Positions 20,233-32,400 of a DNA stretch of 64,000 nucleotides are shown here, piece by piece. Below the pieces are notes generated by a model that saw only the letters and a program-made list of their open reading frames with translations, was not told where the DNA came from and made no database searches. Position 1 is the first letter of the stretch; every line of letters begins with the position of its first letter. Source of the DNA: Furcasterigmium furcatum (Eukaryota > Ascomycota > Sordariomycetes > Glomerellales > Plectosphaerellaceae); the NCBI GenBank assembly GCA_001599815.1, contig BCIA01000001.1:5290978-5354977 (forward strand), in the 5' to 3' direction. A program made the translations under genes and the position numbers.

Positions 20233-21550
20233 GGCGGGTAGTGTGTGGTTGTTTGCAAAATGAGCGTATAATTCGAGTTGATGATGTTGGTCTCGTGTCG
20301 GGATGTGTCGACGGGAATCCGTTGTGTTTTCTAGTCGTCGCAAGAATGACAATCGAGTTGTGCAACCCGGGCCATCAGAACAAAGCTTTGCGTTGAAGGA
20401 ACGGTGAGGATTAAAGCTGTGGCGACGACAAGGTCACCTGGGCGAGGAAACGAAAACAAGATGGTTGAAAAGAGAAGTGAGGGATCGGACAAAGCCGCAC
20501 GTGCTGCTGGTGTTACAGAACAAGACGTCCAGGAGGAAAAGAATGACAGGGACAGGAAGCTTGATCGAAAAGCAGTGTGGCCTGAGGGAGGGAAGTGAGA
20601 GACTGTCGCCCTATTGATCCGGGCTGGTGAATGAGAGAGAGAATGGGAGACAATCAATAGTGGCCAATATCGAGGCCCGCCGGCTTCAAACCACCTCGAT
20701 CCCAAAACAACCAACAGGAGACGAGAGCGAAAGGGAAAGGGCGTCTCTGTTCATTTTATGAGCGTGGCCCGGCTCTCCAGGCGCCACAGCACTGGCTGGA
20801 CACGCCGGCTGGAGGCTTCCTCGGCCGCATCACGACTCTGCAAGTTGTTTGGCTGAGCGACGCTCTCGGAGTATGAGCAAGCGCTGGGAGGAGGCTTGGA
20901 AGCATCGTGATTGGCCCTCGTGGCGCCGGCCATCTCGAGCCTCTCTCGCCTAGTACGCAGGCTACGGGAGCAGGATTCTGCATTTAGTCGCTCATCGGCC
21001 ATGCAGGCACTCGCCCGATGGGGGGGATGCGGCTCGTGCCGGCTCTGCAGGCCCCGCGCGAACACGTACTGATGCAGTCTTAGGTCTCGCGGTGGGCTTG
21101 CAGTGGTGTTGTCGTCTAAGGATGTGGTGGGCCGTGACTGATGGTGGTGGTTCGTGCAAGTCCCCATCAGTCCATTATGTCATCAAAACAGCCAAGCGTC
21201 TTCAGTTCAAAGACCATTGGATCCATCCACTCTGTTCTGTCCGGGTCACAGTTGAAGTACTCAATACCTAATAGTTGCGAGATCACGACAGCTGAAATGC
21301 ATCCTAAGATTCGCCGCCAGCCTGGAGTGGCACTTCCAAGGCAGAGGATGACAAGCTTACGATGCCCTCAAATCAGCAATTCGCTGCCGATCCGTCTTAC
21401 TCGTATTGTGGAGCAGAGATGCTGACATTGGATCCCTGAAGAACAAGGTAACCAAGCAAACCCCTCGGCCGCCCCTGAGGACTCAAGCAATCCAACTCCA
21501 GCAACGTCTTCACCCTCTTTTGCTCGGCTTCTCTGCCAACCGCCTCCATC
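20233..21550. promoter_or_regulatory. Divergent intergenic region
   Basis: 1.3 kb between the starts of the large membrane-protein gene (-) and the small membrane-protein gene (+). Short frames such as those near 20331-20714 and 20751-21167 show no family-like features. No recognisable RNA or mobile element. Confidence 0.4.
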
Positions 21551-21976
21551 ATGTCGGTCGCAACAACCTTTACCACCATCTTCGGCGACTTCCAGTACCA
21601 CCACATCCCCGCGCTGTACACGGCGACAGCCCTGGGCCTGGGCGGTCTGCTTCCCTTCGTTGGCTACTCTCGCCAGGCGCTCGTCGCATACGGCTACCCG
21701 CCTCACATCGCTGACCGGCCGGAGGCTTGGTCGGTCCTGAAGCCCGGTTGGGCGCGCATGTCCTGCCTCGGCTTCCTCTTCTTCATCTTCTACTGCCAGC
21801 GAAAGTACGACGTACTCGACACCATGTTGGGCGTCGTGGCCGGATACCTTGCCCTTGCTGACACCTACGTCCTCTGGGGTGAGGGCGTTCGCGGATACGC
21901 CCTGTTCCGTCTGGGTGCTTCGGGTGTCATCTCCGCCATGGGGTTTGCTGGCCTGACGCAGGGCAAGTTGTTTTGA
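21551..21976 (+). CDS. Small four-helix membrane protein (DUF4267-like)
   Basis: 141 residues, single exon, ATG in a good context (CATCATG). Four hydrophobic helices are visible: about 20-38 (ALYTATALGLGGLLPFVGY), 68-86 (MSCLGFLFFIFYCQ), 90-109 (DTMLGVVAGYLALADTYVLW) and 118-136 (LFRLGASGVISAMGFAG). The pattern of a conserved Gly/Asp in helix three and a final Arg-led helix is like the fungal DUF4267 integral membrane family, but I assign that only by resemblance. Function and membrane are unknown. The protein has no signal peptide beyond its first helix. Confidence 0.65.
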   Translation: MSVATTFTTIFGDFQYHHIPALYTATALGLGGLLPFVGYSRQALVAYGYPPHIADRPEAWSVLKPGWARMSCLGFLFFIFYCQRKYDVLDTMLGVVAGYLALADTYVLWGEGVRGYALFRLGASGVISAMGFAGLTQGKLF

Positions 21977-23618
21977 AGGACGGGGTCGGGTTGCTTTCTT
22001 GTCGCCGAACCGCCCAGACACGACCGAGATGAGTGAAGTTGACCCAGCAAGACAATCAAGTGGCTGAGTCAAGCCACGACTTTCACTTCCCAGAGAGCTC
22101 AGAGCTACCATTGAGACTTTGAAATATAAGCATGAACGGCCGGCGCACTGGATGTTGTCAAATGTTAGGTGGATCGAGTCAGTACGAGTATACGAGTACA
22201 GTCCGAGCTGGTTCGTGGATAGCACCAAAGCTATGAGGTCAAACTGCCCTCCTGCCTAGGTAGCAGAAACATGTTGGCATGGTCGTTCAAGAAGAGGATC
22301 CAATCGACCCAACTGTCGATCAATCTTCGGATACCTAATCAACAAAGCTTCCGGGAGTATGTAAGATGAGCTCGGGGAGTATCTGGACCAGAGGTGGGGG
22401 TCTCAAGCGATGATGCCTTCCATCCAGTGTCCACAGTGCTTCTTCTGCGGTGAGGTACCGACGATGGGTGGGGCACCCCTAAGTGCTCCTGCCCATCGTT
22501 AGGTGTCCATCCAGTAGGTGTCTCCTGATCCACTCCGGCCCGCTGTTCAGGGGCTTCAAGGTCCAGGCCCCTGGAATCTACGGCCACTGGGCCTCTCAAT
22601 CAGCGGCATTTGCCAATCGGGCCCCAGCAACCTGACGCCCAGGGCATGGCGAGTGCAGGGGCCCTGAATTTAACTCCTTGACTCCAGGATCCCGCCCGTG
22701 GTCCTCCATGTCCACGGTGTCTGCAACCTTTCTCAGTGGGCCCGAAAGGTTGTTTCGATTGCAGGTCTCTCCTTCCGTCGCCCGCCGCCGGCCGCGCTGG
22801 TACGGAAATCGCTGCTCCGGACAGTCAGTCTCTGCGACCTTCTCCCGTGCATACCTCGAGTACCCTCCGATAGCATCCATTGTCCCACGAGCATCACTTC
22901 GTCGACCCGAACGGACGCCCCTCGAGTCCCCCCGACAACCCTTGCCGGCTCCGGCGATCGTTGACCGAACCCAGGGTCCCAGACCCAGACAAAAGCCACC
23001 ACTCTCAGCTGCGACCGCGAGTCTTGCTCTGCTGGCTCGCAAATCCAAGACACTGGCGCAAACGAGCCCATCGTCCGGGCAAGGTGCCCACGCTACATTC
23101 CTCCGGACGTTTCTGGACCACGGCCGCAGGGCGATCCCTCCCCGTCCCGTTCTGTCAAACTTAAAACCTCCCGTTGTAACCAGAGGGCTCCCCCGAGTGC
23201 CGTCTGGTCGCAACATCGTCACATCTGCAAACTGGCGCCTCAACTCCCCGCAGACGCCGCCAGCTCTTCCTCAAGGAGCGACAGCGGCCCTGCAAAATCA
23301 CACCATCGCAGGCGCTCCTCCGTAGGCCTGGGTGTCGACGTCGCCAAGGCCGAGCGTTTGTCCAAGCATCTTGGGGTACAGGGCCACCCTCACCTCCCGA
23401 CCATACCTGGTTCGTACCCAGTGCTTTGACCTTTCCTTTTTTTTTTGTCGTTCCCACCGTCTGGTCTCTCCCTGGCCTGCTGCTGTCAAATCTCCTTTCC
23501 CGGCAATGCGAGCCCTGCTACTGGCATACCATGCCACCGACCCTCCGTCTCGAGTCTCACAAGACCGCTTGCTGATGTTTTCGTGCGCTTCGATGCTGCA
23601 GGCACCCCCGCTACCCCG
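21977..23618. other. Long leader/intergenic region before the GT34 gene
   Basis: 1.64 kb. It holds a CT-rich stretch with a run of T near 23438-23446, as expected for a fungal promoter or 5' UTR. Two fully overlapping 215-codon frames on opposite strands (22596-23243 and 22678-23325) are Arg/Pro/Ser-rich and have no family-like sequence; I do not call them genes. Confidence 0.45.
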
Positions 23619-25141
23619 ATGACCCTTTCGCGAAGTCCGTCGCCTATACCTGGAGGCGGTTGGTCCAGTCCTGGCCTGAACATCAACGACAGCGGTCGCT
23701 CCAGTCCCGTCAGAGGTTTATCACCAGGTCCCAGCGGTTCTTCGACACCCTGGACAGCGAACAAGATGAGGCCCTTTGGCACCAATGGATACCCGTCTTT
23801 CTCGACCCAGAATCAGGGCTTCTTCCAGAGACACATGCGCCGAATCTCGAGCAATCTTCCCCGATTCAACCACGCCCAACCACGCGGATCGATGTACAGC
23901 GAAAAAGACAAACAGGCCCCCGGCTGGTGGGCGGCGTTGGAGAGGCTGCCGCTGGTCGGCAGGTTACAACGACTTGTGTCGCGGATGGGTCGCAAGGCGA
24001 GATTCCGTTTGCTGGTTCTCTTCTTGATACTCTTCTCGGTATACCTATTCTACAACACTCGTCAGTCGATGCCCTACACCTGCGATGCATTGCGACTGGG
24101 ACTAACAGGGCTTGTAGCACTGATATATTACTGGCGGAGAACATCATGGCTCGGTGGCGGTCAAAAGTTCGTTATCATCCTGGCCGCAAATGTCGAAGGC
24201 GGCGTAATGCAGTGGAAGGGGGCTCGCGAATGGGCAATCGAAAGGGACAGCATCAAGAACAAGAGGAATTACGCCAATCGTTGGGGATACGAGCTGGAGA
24301 TTGTCGACATGAGCACCAAGAAGCGGTATGCTCACGAATGGCGAGAGAGCTGGGAGAAAGTCGACTACGTCCGGAATGCTTTCCACAAGTACCCCAAGGC
24401 AGAGTGGTGAGTCGTTGGTCGTCGGGCATCCCGAGACTTGGCATTCGGATGTCAATGGCTAATTTCGCGACCAGGGTTTGGTGGCTCGACCTGAACACGG
24501 TGGTGATGGAACCCTTCTATTCACTGCAGGACCACATTTTCAACAACATCGTCGAGAATACGTATCGCGACATTAACGACTTCAACCCGCTCAACATATC
24601 CCACCCGTTCACGTCAGAGTGGCTCGATGACGTGGCAAAAAGCCCAGTCGGTGACGGAAAGGCCGAGTCCGTCAATATGATGTTCTCGCAGGACTGCTCC
24701 GGCTTCAACCTCGGCTCCTTCTTCATGAAGAGGAGCCTCTGGACGGATCAGCTGCTGGACCTCTGGTGGGATCCCGTCCATTACGAACAGAAGCACATGC
24801 AATGGGCACACAAGGAACAGGACGCGCTGGCTCAGATGTACGCCACACAGCCATGGATCCGCCAGCACATCGCATTCCTGCCACAGCGCAAGATCAACAG
24901 CTTCCCCCCGGGAGCGTGCTCGAGCACGCCCGCCACCGATTCCCAATACCACTACCACGAGGAAGACCGGGACTTCCTCGTCAGCATGGCCGGCTGCGAG
25001 TGGGGCCGCGACTGCTGGGGCGAGATGTACAAGTACCGGCAGTTGAGCTACTACCTCAACCGCAACTGGTGGGAGCGATTCAAGGAGGACCTCGTCGCCG
25101 TCGCCTGGTTCAAGCTGACGGGCCAGAAGGTCAAGCTCTAG
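23619..25141 (+). CDS. Alpha-mannosyltransferase, GT34 family (Mnn10/Mnn11-like)
   Basis: Three exons (23619-24060, 24118-24406, 24475-25141), 465 residues. A Ser/Pro/Gly-rich cytosolic N-terminus is followed by a type II membrane anchor (about 128-147: RLLVLFLILFSVYLFYN) and the GT34 catalytic domain. Visible family motifs include KFVIILAANVEGGV, NRWGYELEIVD, the WWLDLNTVV segment at the DxD position, FSQDCSGFNLGSFFMKRS, and HKEQDALAQM. Mnn10/Mnn11 work in the Golgi M-Pol II complex that extends the alpha-1,6-mannose backbone of N-glycans. Intron 1 (24061-24117) is 57 nt and stop-free; intron 2 follows AAGGCAGAGTG. The start was set by the SRSPSP-type N-terminus. It could be either Mnn10 or Mnn11. 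Confidence 0.9.
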
Positions 25142-27751
25142 GGCTGCGGCGGCTGGGCCCTCCTCGGTCTAGAATCGGTCGTGTACAACGGTGTGAATCT
25201 GCTAGGCGTGGCAGTCTCCTAACCGCGGCTGGCTGACCGCGTTCCCTTTTGACACCTCCGGGTTTTGTATACTGATAGACTTGACTTTGCGTGTTTGATT
25301 GCCCTGTATACCCCCTTTTTCGGCCTCTCGGTTTGGACGAGCTGGCCATGACATATGACGGGAGGGAGGAGCGAGGGAAAACGGTACGATTCGGACGAAT
25401 TCTGGGTTCATGAGACGATGCTGCGGGATTCGAGCTACTTTGTGTGTGGGATAGACGGATGGCCCTTGACTGGGCCGGAGCCCTCGCGGTGCTTCAAGTG
25501 CGGTTGTGCCTCAAAAGATGAGATTGGAGCACGAAATCCGAGTCCTGGTGCTATGTGAGAGATGTCGCACGATGTGGTGTGATCGAGGAGCGCAGGCGTG
25601 ATACAGGGGAGCACAAGTCTGACTACCCCTAATCCCGAGTTATGACTGCGAAAGACGCATGTGCGACGAGTCAACGGCTTGTGCTTCACGGAGTGGGCAT
25701 CCTGCGGGTTTCACGCCCGTCAGCTAGATTGGAATCTGACTAGCCCTGTCACGTTTGAAGCAGTGATCATCTGGTGATCTGCGGCTCCACGGACGATCAG
25801 GAATCGGTAGAACAGGGGTTTCGGCAACGGCACCGAGAGGCTGGAAATATACGGACGGCCGATCTACAAGTTGACTTCTAACCTGCGCCTCGCCGCAACA
25901 TCCTGGAGTCGGAATATCAGAGGTTATGTGCGTACTTCCCGCTTCGCATTACCCTCAAACATCCGCCATCCGGTCCCCTTGGGATCATGAGGTGTGCCGG
26001 GCACGTTATCAGGATATGCGAAGAAGATGTAAATTTCGAGCGGGCTGGGGTTGGCGAGTTCAACAACTCTCTCAATAAAGAGCACATGTTTAGCATGATG
26101 GTCGATGGGGCCAACTGCGGAAACTCGAAGGATAAGATGTAGCCCACTCGCATGCTCATGCCGCGGACCGTGGATTTCAATGTGGCAGAAGAGTAGTCCT
26201 GATGGGAGGTATATTGAAAACCGGAGATCATCAATGTTGCATTGTATTTGAGTGATGCGTGTTCCAGCTGGCTGCCGCCACCGACCTCAGAACAATACCA
26301 CATCAGCCGTCTGGGGATGCACCCATCCCTCACCTTCATCGAGCTGCAAACACTGCGGGTGCACCCAGGGGCAAACCCGGATCGAAATCAACGACTTTGA
26401 GAACAACCCGCTATCACTCGAAGGCAAGTTTCGAAGATGTTCGCACGCAGAAGGTTGCGTGCCATGTGGTGAGACAGGGGGCTGGGCCGTTAGCGACAGG
26501 CGCATTCCAGTCGTTGTGATGTTACCTGCGTGGACTGCCAAGGCTGAAATGTTTCCAAGCGGCTGGTACCGAGGCGCAAGCAGTTGCCAGCGCTCTACCG
26601 TTGTCTGGGGAATTTGAGAAGCCTTTCACTGGCATGCCGCCCCCAACGTCAACCTAATCGGAGGTGGGCCGGCGTCTGGGCCTGTTCCGAGTCCCGGCGG
26701 GGCGGGGCCGATGATTGGTCCCGGGGCGGCGACGGCCGACGACCCCCCGTTTCAGCTCGATTGTTCCCTCTGCCTCTTGATGGCATTCGAGGCCTGGACA
26801 AGAGCACATGGTGGCCGCACTGCCCAGTTGGAGTTTCTACTGTGCTTGTATTCGGGGACTTGAGGGCTGTTCAGGCGTGGGAGGCCCTTCCTTAGCGCTG
26901 CCTCCGGCAAAAGGAAAAGGGGCGGCAACGAAGATAGGGGGTAGCCCGGAAGGCTGCCAAAAGCCATCGTCAAGACGCTAAGTCGAGGGGTTCCTGGTAT
27001 TACTCATGGGGAAAGCTCGATTTCCCGGCGGCAGTCGGGTCACAAAGTATCATCAATGGCCAGTCGAGTCGATTGTCGCGGTCTCATCCTGGGGTGAGCA
27101 GTACCCAGTCAGTCCGTCGGGTAAACCCCGAGATATCCCACCAAGCCCCGACCCAGACTTGCCAAGTACATGGCCAAGTCGTCTCGACAAGGTCCCTCCG
27201 CTGCTTCATTCCTCACCGGATCACATCTTGCCTGGTGACGTGCCCTGGTCTGCGTCTTCGTCCGACTTGTTCCATGATCACAGTCCCCGTCAGGGTCATT
27301 CTCTCCTTGTCTTGCCCAGGCCATCCAGATCGAGCGCAGGCGGCTTTTCTCTCTCCTGAACTATTCAACTGACGTTGACAACGTAAGTCACCCATAGGTT
27401 TAGCGTTTCTGGCACCTTCCCTGCCTAGCTGTTGGCCTGATCCCAGCGTTGTTGTTCCAGGCCAAGCAGCCTAACACAATAGCCTCAAGCTCCTGATTGA
27501 CCCCCAACCTGTCTATCCTCAGCCACAACTTTTCTATCCCCCAAGAATTCTGGGCGCCGACAATTCCATAAGAAGGCCTTTCCTCTCTTTCCATCTCGAC
27601 TTTCGAGTTGGTTGCCCATATCTCACACCAACCTTCTCTCCATCCACTCATTCCTCCATCAGCCACTTTTCGGGCCGCACCATCAGGTTGCAGCGCGATC
27701 TGGGCCTCCCCTTCCTTTGTGTTCATATTACAAATCTCTTCAATCTTTAAG
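25142..27751. other. 2.6-kb gene-poor region with one start-less open frame
   Basis: No gene I can support. On the minus strand 26286-25924 is open for 120 codons with protein-like composition but no ATG, reported separately. Further open stretches lie just upstream on that strand near 26300-26640. They could be exons of an unrecognised gene or decayed sequence. The last 150 bp, CT-rich, are the GH16 promoter/leader. Confidence 0.4.
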
Positions 27752-28705
27752 ATGACTCTCCCTACCTTCGTCGCCCTCGCTTTGGGCATCCTCTCCTTCG
27801 GCAGCCTTACCGCGGCGCGACAGTACGTCCTGACGGACGAGTTCACCAAGGCCAACTTCTTCGACGAGTTCAGCTTCTTCGACCTGCCCGACCCTACCAG
27901 AGGCGTTCAGCGCTACATTCCCGCCCAGGAAGCCAATGACAACAGCCTCGCCGGCTACGCTCATGATGGCGTCTACCTCGGCGTCGATTGGCGCACCGCC
28001 GGCCAGGGCCGCATGTCTGTCCGCCTGACCTCCAACAAGGCCTGGGATCGCGGCCTGTTCATCGCCGATATCGCTCATATGCCCACATCAAGTTGTGGTG
28101 TGTGGCCAGCTTTCTGGATGTTCGGCCCAGATTGGCCGCACCAAGGTGAGATAGACATCATCGAGGGCGTCAACACCCAGGAAAGCAACAAGGTGACCCT
28201 CCACACGGGACCCGGGTGCAACATCTCCAACGAAGGAACGACGGACTCGACGACGCTCGAGGAAACCAACTGCAACGCCGGGGACGCCTTCTTGGGCTGC
28301 ACGCAAACCACCGCCGGCAACGAGAACTACGGCGACGGCTTCAACGCCATCGGGGGCGGCATCTACACCGTCGAGTGGACGGACGAGCGCATCGCCGTCT
28401 GGTTCTTCCCCCGCGGCCGCATCCCCGAGAACGTCGTCTCTGACAATCCTGACCCCGCGACCTGGGGCCTTCCCCTGGCGAGATTCAACGGCGGCGAGGG
28501 CTGCCGCATCCCCGAGCACTTCGTCCAGAATAGCCTGGTCTTCAATGTTGCGCTGTGCGGTGAATGGAGCGGCCGAGTATGGGGAGAGAATCCGGAATGT
28601 ACGGCGCTGGCGCCGACCTGCGACGAATGGGTTGCGCAGAACCCCGAGGCCTTTGTTGAGGCGTACTGGTTGATCAACTCGGTGAGGGTGTTCCAGCAAG
28701 TCTGA
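27752..28705 (+). CDS. Secreted GH16 endo-beta-glucanase
   Basis: 317 residues from the ATG at 27752, single exon. The N-terminus (TFVALALGILSFGSLTAA) is a signal peptide with probable cleavage near residue 22. The catalytic motif GEIDIIEG gives Glu133, Asp135 and Glu138, the nucleophile, helper and acid/base of GH16. GVWPAFWMFGPDW just before it and the Trp-rich C-terminal sheet fit the fungal endo-1,3(4)-beta-glucanase group. Expected role: secreted or wall-bound cleavage of beta-glucans. Seven or more Cys residues suggest disulfides. There is no carbohydrate-binding module or GPI signal. Confidence 0.92.
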   Translation: MTLPTFVALALGILSFGSLTAARQYVLTDEFTKANFFDEFSFFDLPDPTRGVQRYIPAQEANDNSLAGYAHDGVYLGVDWRTAGQGRMSVRLTSNKAWDRGLFIADIAHMPTSSCGVWPAFWMFGPDWPHQGEIDIIEGVNTQESNKVTLHTGPGCNISNEGTTDSTTLEETNCNAGDAFLGCTQTTAGNENYGDGFNAIGGGIYTVEWTDERIAVWFFPRGRIPENVVSDNPDPATWGLPLARFNGGEGCRIPEHFVQNSLVFNVALCGEWSGRVWGENPECTALAPTCDEWVAQNPEAFVEAYWLINSVRVFQQV

Positions 28706-29415
28706 GGGAGTTGGTGGTTCGAGCTGGACTCGTGGCGTTTATGGGGCGTACTAGGAAATGCATTTTCGGGGGGTTCAAGCGTTCTGATGCTGTTCTATCA
28801 GCGAACATGAGAGATACGATACCATCAGCAGGCTGGAGGATGTCTACTCTGCAATTTCAATGACAGCTGGTTTTGATGTTTTCCGTGCTGTTCATCTACT
28901 TATCCTGTGAACACTTACTTGTGATGTGATCGACCGTTGCTGCCTAATATTGAACGAGAGAACATGATTCCGGGTATTCTTAAGGCTTGGTGGATATAAC
29001 TGAGTACTCTTGCTCAAGCAAGCTGGGCAAGTCTGAGGCTTAATTTGAGAGATGGAAATCGGACGGACTGGAGAGGTGAGGTTCAACCGAAGCAAGGGGA
29101 AAAGCGGATCGACAGTGCGAGTGTTGTTCACACTACATCACCTCAAGCCTTTTGAGGAACATTAAGGCAATTTCGCACTGTATGCTCTTACTCCAGGCAC
29201 CAAACCCGCTGCCTCGAACACCTTTCTCATCCATTCTCATCATCAGAACCCAGATGCTGGTCCTTGCGAGTCCATCTCATTTGAACCGCGCCGAACCCGA
29301 AACCTCCTCCTTCTTTTTTGGTCAGCACATCGTCTTCAGGATATCTTGAATCATCGCTTCAACAACTGCAATGTAACTGCCGAATTCTGAGCGGCGCGTG
29401 ACAGCATCATCCAGG
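28706..29415. other. Intergenic region between GH16 and SNF2 genes
   Basis: 710 bp, relatively AT-rich, holding the GH16 3' UTR and SNF2 promoter. No gene is seen. Confidence 0.45.
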
Positions 29416-32400
29416 ATGTCATCGTCTCAGTCTCGCCATCACGGGTACATCCCACTGGGATGTCTCGTTCTTTCCAATACCAACAACCCCGATCTGGATC
29501 CTGAACTATTCTCGTCAGAACTCTTTGATCAATGGCATGTGCTACTCCCTGAGCCCGGCGAGACGGTCGAAGGATCCGCCACCGGGCGGCTCCCGCCCTT
29601 CCCGCCCTTCCACCAGAGCAATCTCCTCAAGAGCAAGCTACACAAGACCGCACAGCTGAATCGACTCCTTGAGGCCCATTGGATTCATCTTGAATACAAA
29701 GTCTCCATCTCAGACGGCAATTCCCGTGGCATTCTCAGGGTCTACGTGCTGCCTGACGACATTCTCCACAGCACCATCGACAGGAGCGATGCCACTCTCC
29801 ACAAGTCGCGCAAGACTCTGCTGTCGCATATTGACTACTCGAACGAATCCTGGTTGGGTCATTCGTCTGCGGAGCTGCAGCCGCATCCCCAGCTTCACGA
29901 TCCTGTCAGCCTCGAAGAAGACGACCCCCAGTCGGCCTCGCTTTTGGAGATGTTCAACACCATCAAAGCACCCGACCCAACACCTGACCAGGCTCGCGAT
30001 CCTTATTTACGATATGTTGTCAATAACCTGCTAGAAAGCAGTATCGAAGGTCTCACCACTCGACTCTACCCGTACCAGCGCCGATCCGTGGCCACGATGG
30101 CACTGCGGGAGGTGCAACCTGAGCAGTTCTTGGACCCACGCCTCGTTCATGTCAAGGATCAGAGTGGCAATCCCTGGTACTACGACGCGTCAGACGGTGT
30201 TATCTACCGAGAATCCCGCTCTTATGATGGCGTGCAAGGTGGTATCCTGGCAGAGCAGATGGGTGCTGGCAAGACTGCCATCTGCCTGGCTCTTGTGTTG
30301 GCAACAAGACCGACTCCAACGCCTCCGCCTCCATATCGCACGCTCGTTCAACCGCCCAGAAAGCGCACAGGGGTTGCTTCCCTTACAGACATGGCCGCAG
30401 CTTGTGTCACCAGGAATGGGTTGCCATATCGATGGCAGTTCGATGCCGGAGGTAGCCATACCCGGTTCACACGGTGCCTGGAAGCACTGGAACGGAACCC
30501 CGGCGCATACGAGATTCCCACAGAAGATTCGTCAAGCTCACGCAAGAAACGCTGGCTCCCCGGACTCGACGAACGCCCCGTCATCAAACCACCGAAGAGG
30601 ATTCTCATCAGCCAGACGTCTTTCATCACGGCACCACAGAACTTGTTGCAGCAATGGCAGGAAGAGGTTGCCAAGCACACGACTGGCCTCGCTGTTCTTG
30701 TGCTGGATCGGGACTCGACATTGTGGCCCCCGAGACCGGAGTTCCTGGCCCAGCACGACATCATTCTTTGCTCACATACCCAATTGGAAAAAATGGTCAG
30801 AAAAGAGCCTCGAGGGCCAATGGAGAACAACAGCCTTACCCACATCCACTTCAAGCGATGTATCGTGGACGAAGGCCACAGGCTAGGAAACTCCAAGATC
30901 AACGCCAAGAGCGACTTCCACAGGGGCCTAGATGCTCTCCATGTTACAGCAAAATGGATCGTCACGGGAACTCCCAGCAGAGGTCTGTACGGAGTCGACG
31001 AAGGAGCAGAAGACCAAACCAACAACTCTTCGTCCAGCAACCAGGAGAAATGGGACCTGGAAAAACTAGGAGCTATAGCACAGTTCTACTTGAAGGCTCG
31101 CCCCTGGGCCAACACCCTTGCGGAAGGAGAACGACCGGCCGAATGGCGCGAATATGTTGTCAATCCAATGATCCAGGGTCGGGGCATGAATCGGTACAAC
31201 ACCCTGCGGGACACGCTCAACTCCTTGATCGTCCGTCACCCTCTTTCCCAGCTGACGCACATGTACCCTTCTATCGACGAAAAGATCACGGTACTAGAAG
31301 GTTCGTACCAAGACAAGCTTGCGCTTGATGTGTTTTCCATGATCATCATCTTCAACTCTGTTCAGTCACAGAGAACTGATGTGGACTACTTCTTCCACCC
31401 TCGAGGGCGAACTGCACTCATGCAGCTGGTCCGCAATCTGAAGCAGGCCGGCTTCTTTGGTGGCGGTTTCTTCTCGAAAAATGACATCTCTACTGCGCTA
31501 GAGACTGCAAAGAAGTTCTTGGACAAGAACGCCGTGCCTATCAACGAGGAAGACGATGCGCTGATTCGATCTGCCATCCAGTTTGGCGAGGTGGCGATCA
31601 AGAACGCCGTCAAGCAAGTCAGCAACGACCACCACGAGCTGCCTATCCTCGTCAAAGACTTCCTGCCAGGTTCTGCTGCAGTTGAGGCCTGGTCTTTCGA
31701 CGTTGGCGAGAAGGATGACCACCAGGTCTGCACTAATGCGACCCTCGTCGCGGCGGCACAGAAGTTGATCCGAGCCTCGCTGCGTGATCAATCTTCCATG
31801 AACACCTTGCTCAACGGCCAGTTGATTGACAAAGGTAAACAGGAGAAAGTCTCTGCTGATAAGGACGAGGAAAAAGCGGCCGCCAAGCAGGGAGCCACTG
31901 GCACCATGGCTGGCAACACCAAGCTCGGGGTGGATAGAAGCTCGACGAAGATGCGGAGCAACGCACTACACGTCGATCTCGAAGCAAAGGTCAAGTCGGA
32001 GGCCAATGCGGACGGGAAGGAGATTGAGTTGCCGGAAGAGTTTCGCAAGGCCCGACTCGTGGCAACGGCATCTGCCAAGATGACCTATCTGATGGACTGC
32101 GTATTGCAACATCAAGCCGATGAACAGATCATCATCTTTTACGAAAACGACAACACCGCTTTTGCCGTGGCAGGCATGCTTGACGTGGTGGGTAGCTATC
32201 AAGAGCAGGAATCTCATGCATCCCAGCTAATGTCGCGTCTCCTAGATTCAGGTCCCGTACCTCATCTATGCCAAGTCACTGACTGTCGAGCGAAAGGCCC
32301 GGTACATCCACACATTTAACCACGATGACAAGTTCCGGTATGTGCCGACATTGAATCGCCGATATATCTGGTCGTTTACTCACAATTTTAGTGTGCTGCT

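Noticed and set aside
22596..23325. Overlapping 215-codon frames on both strands upstream of the GT34 gene
   Set aside because: Arg/Pro/Ser-rich composition, no conserved motif, near-complete overlap of each other. More likely leader sequence that happens to be open.
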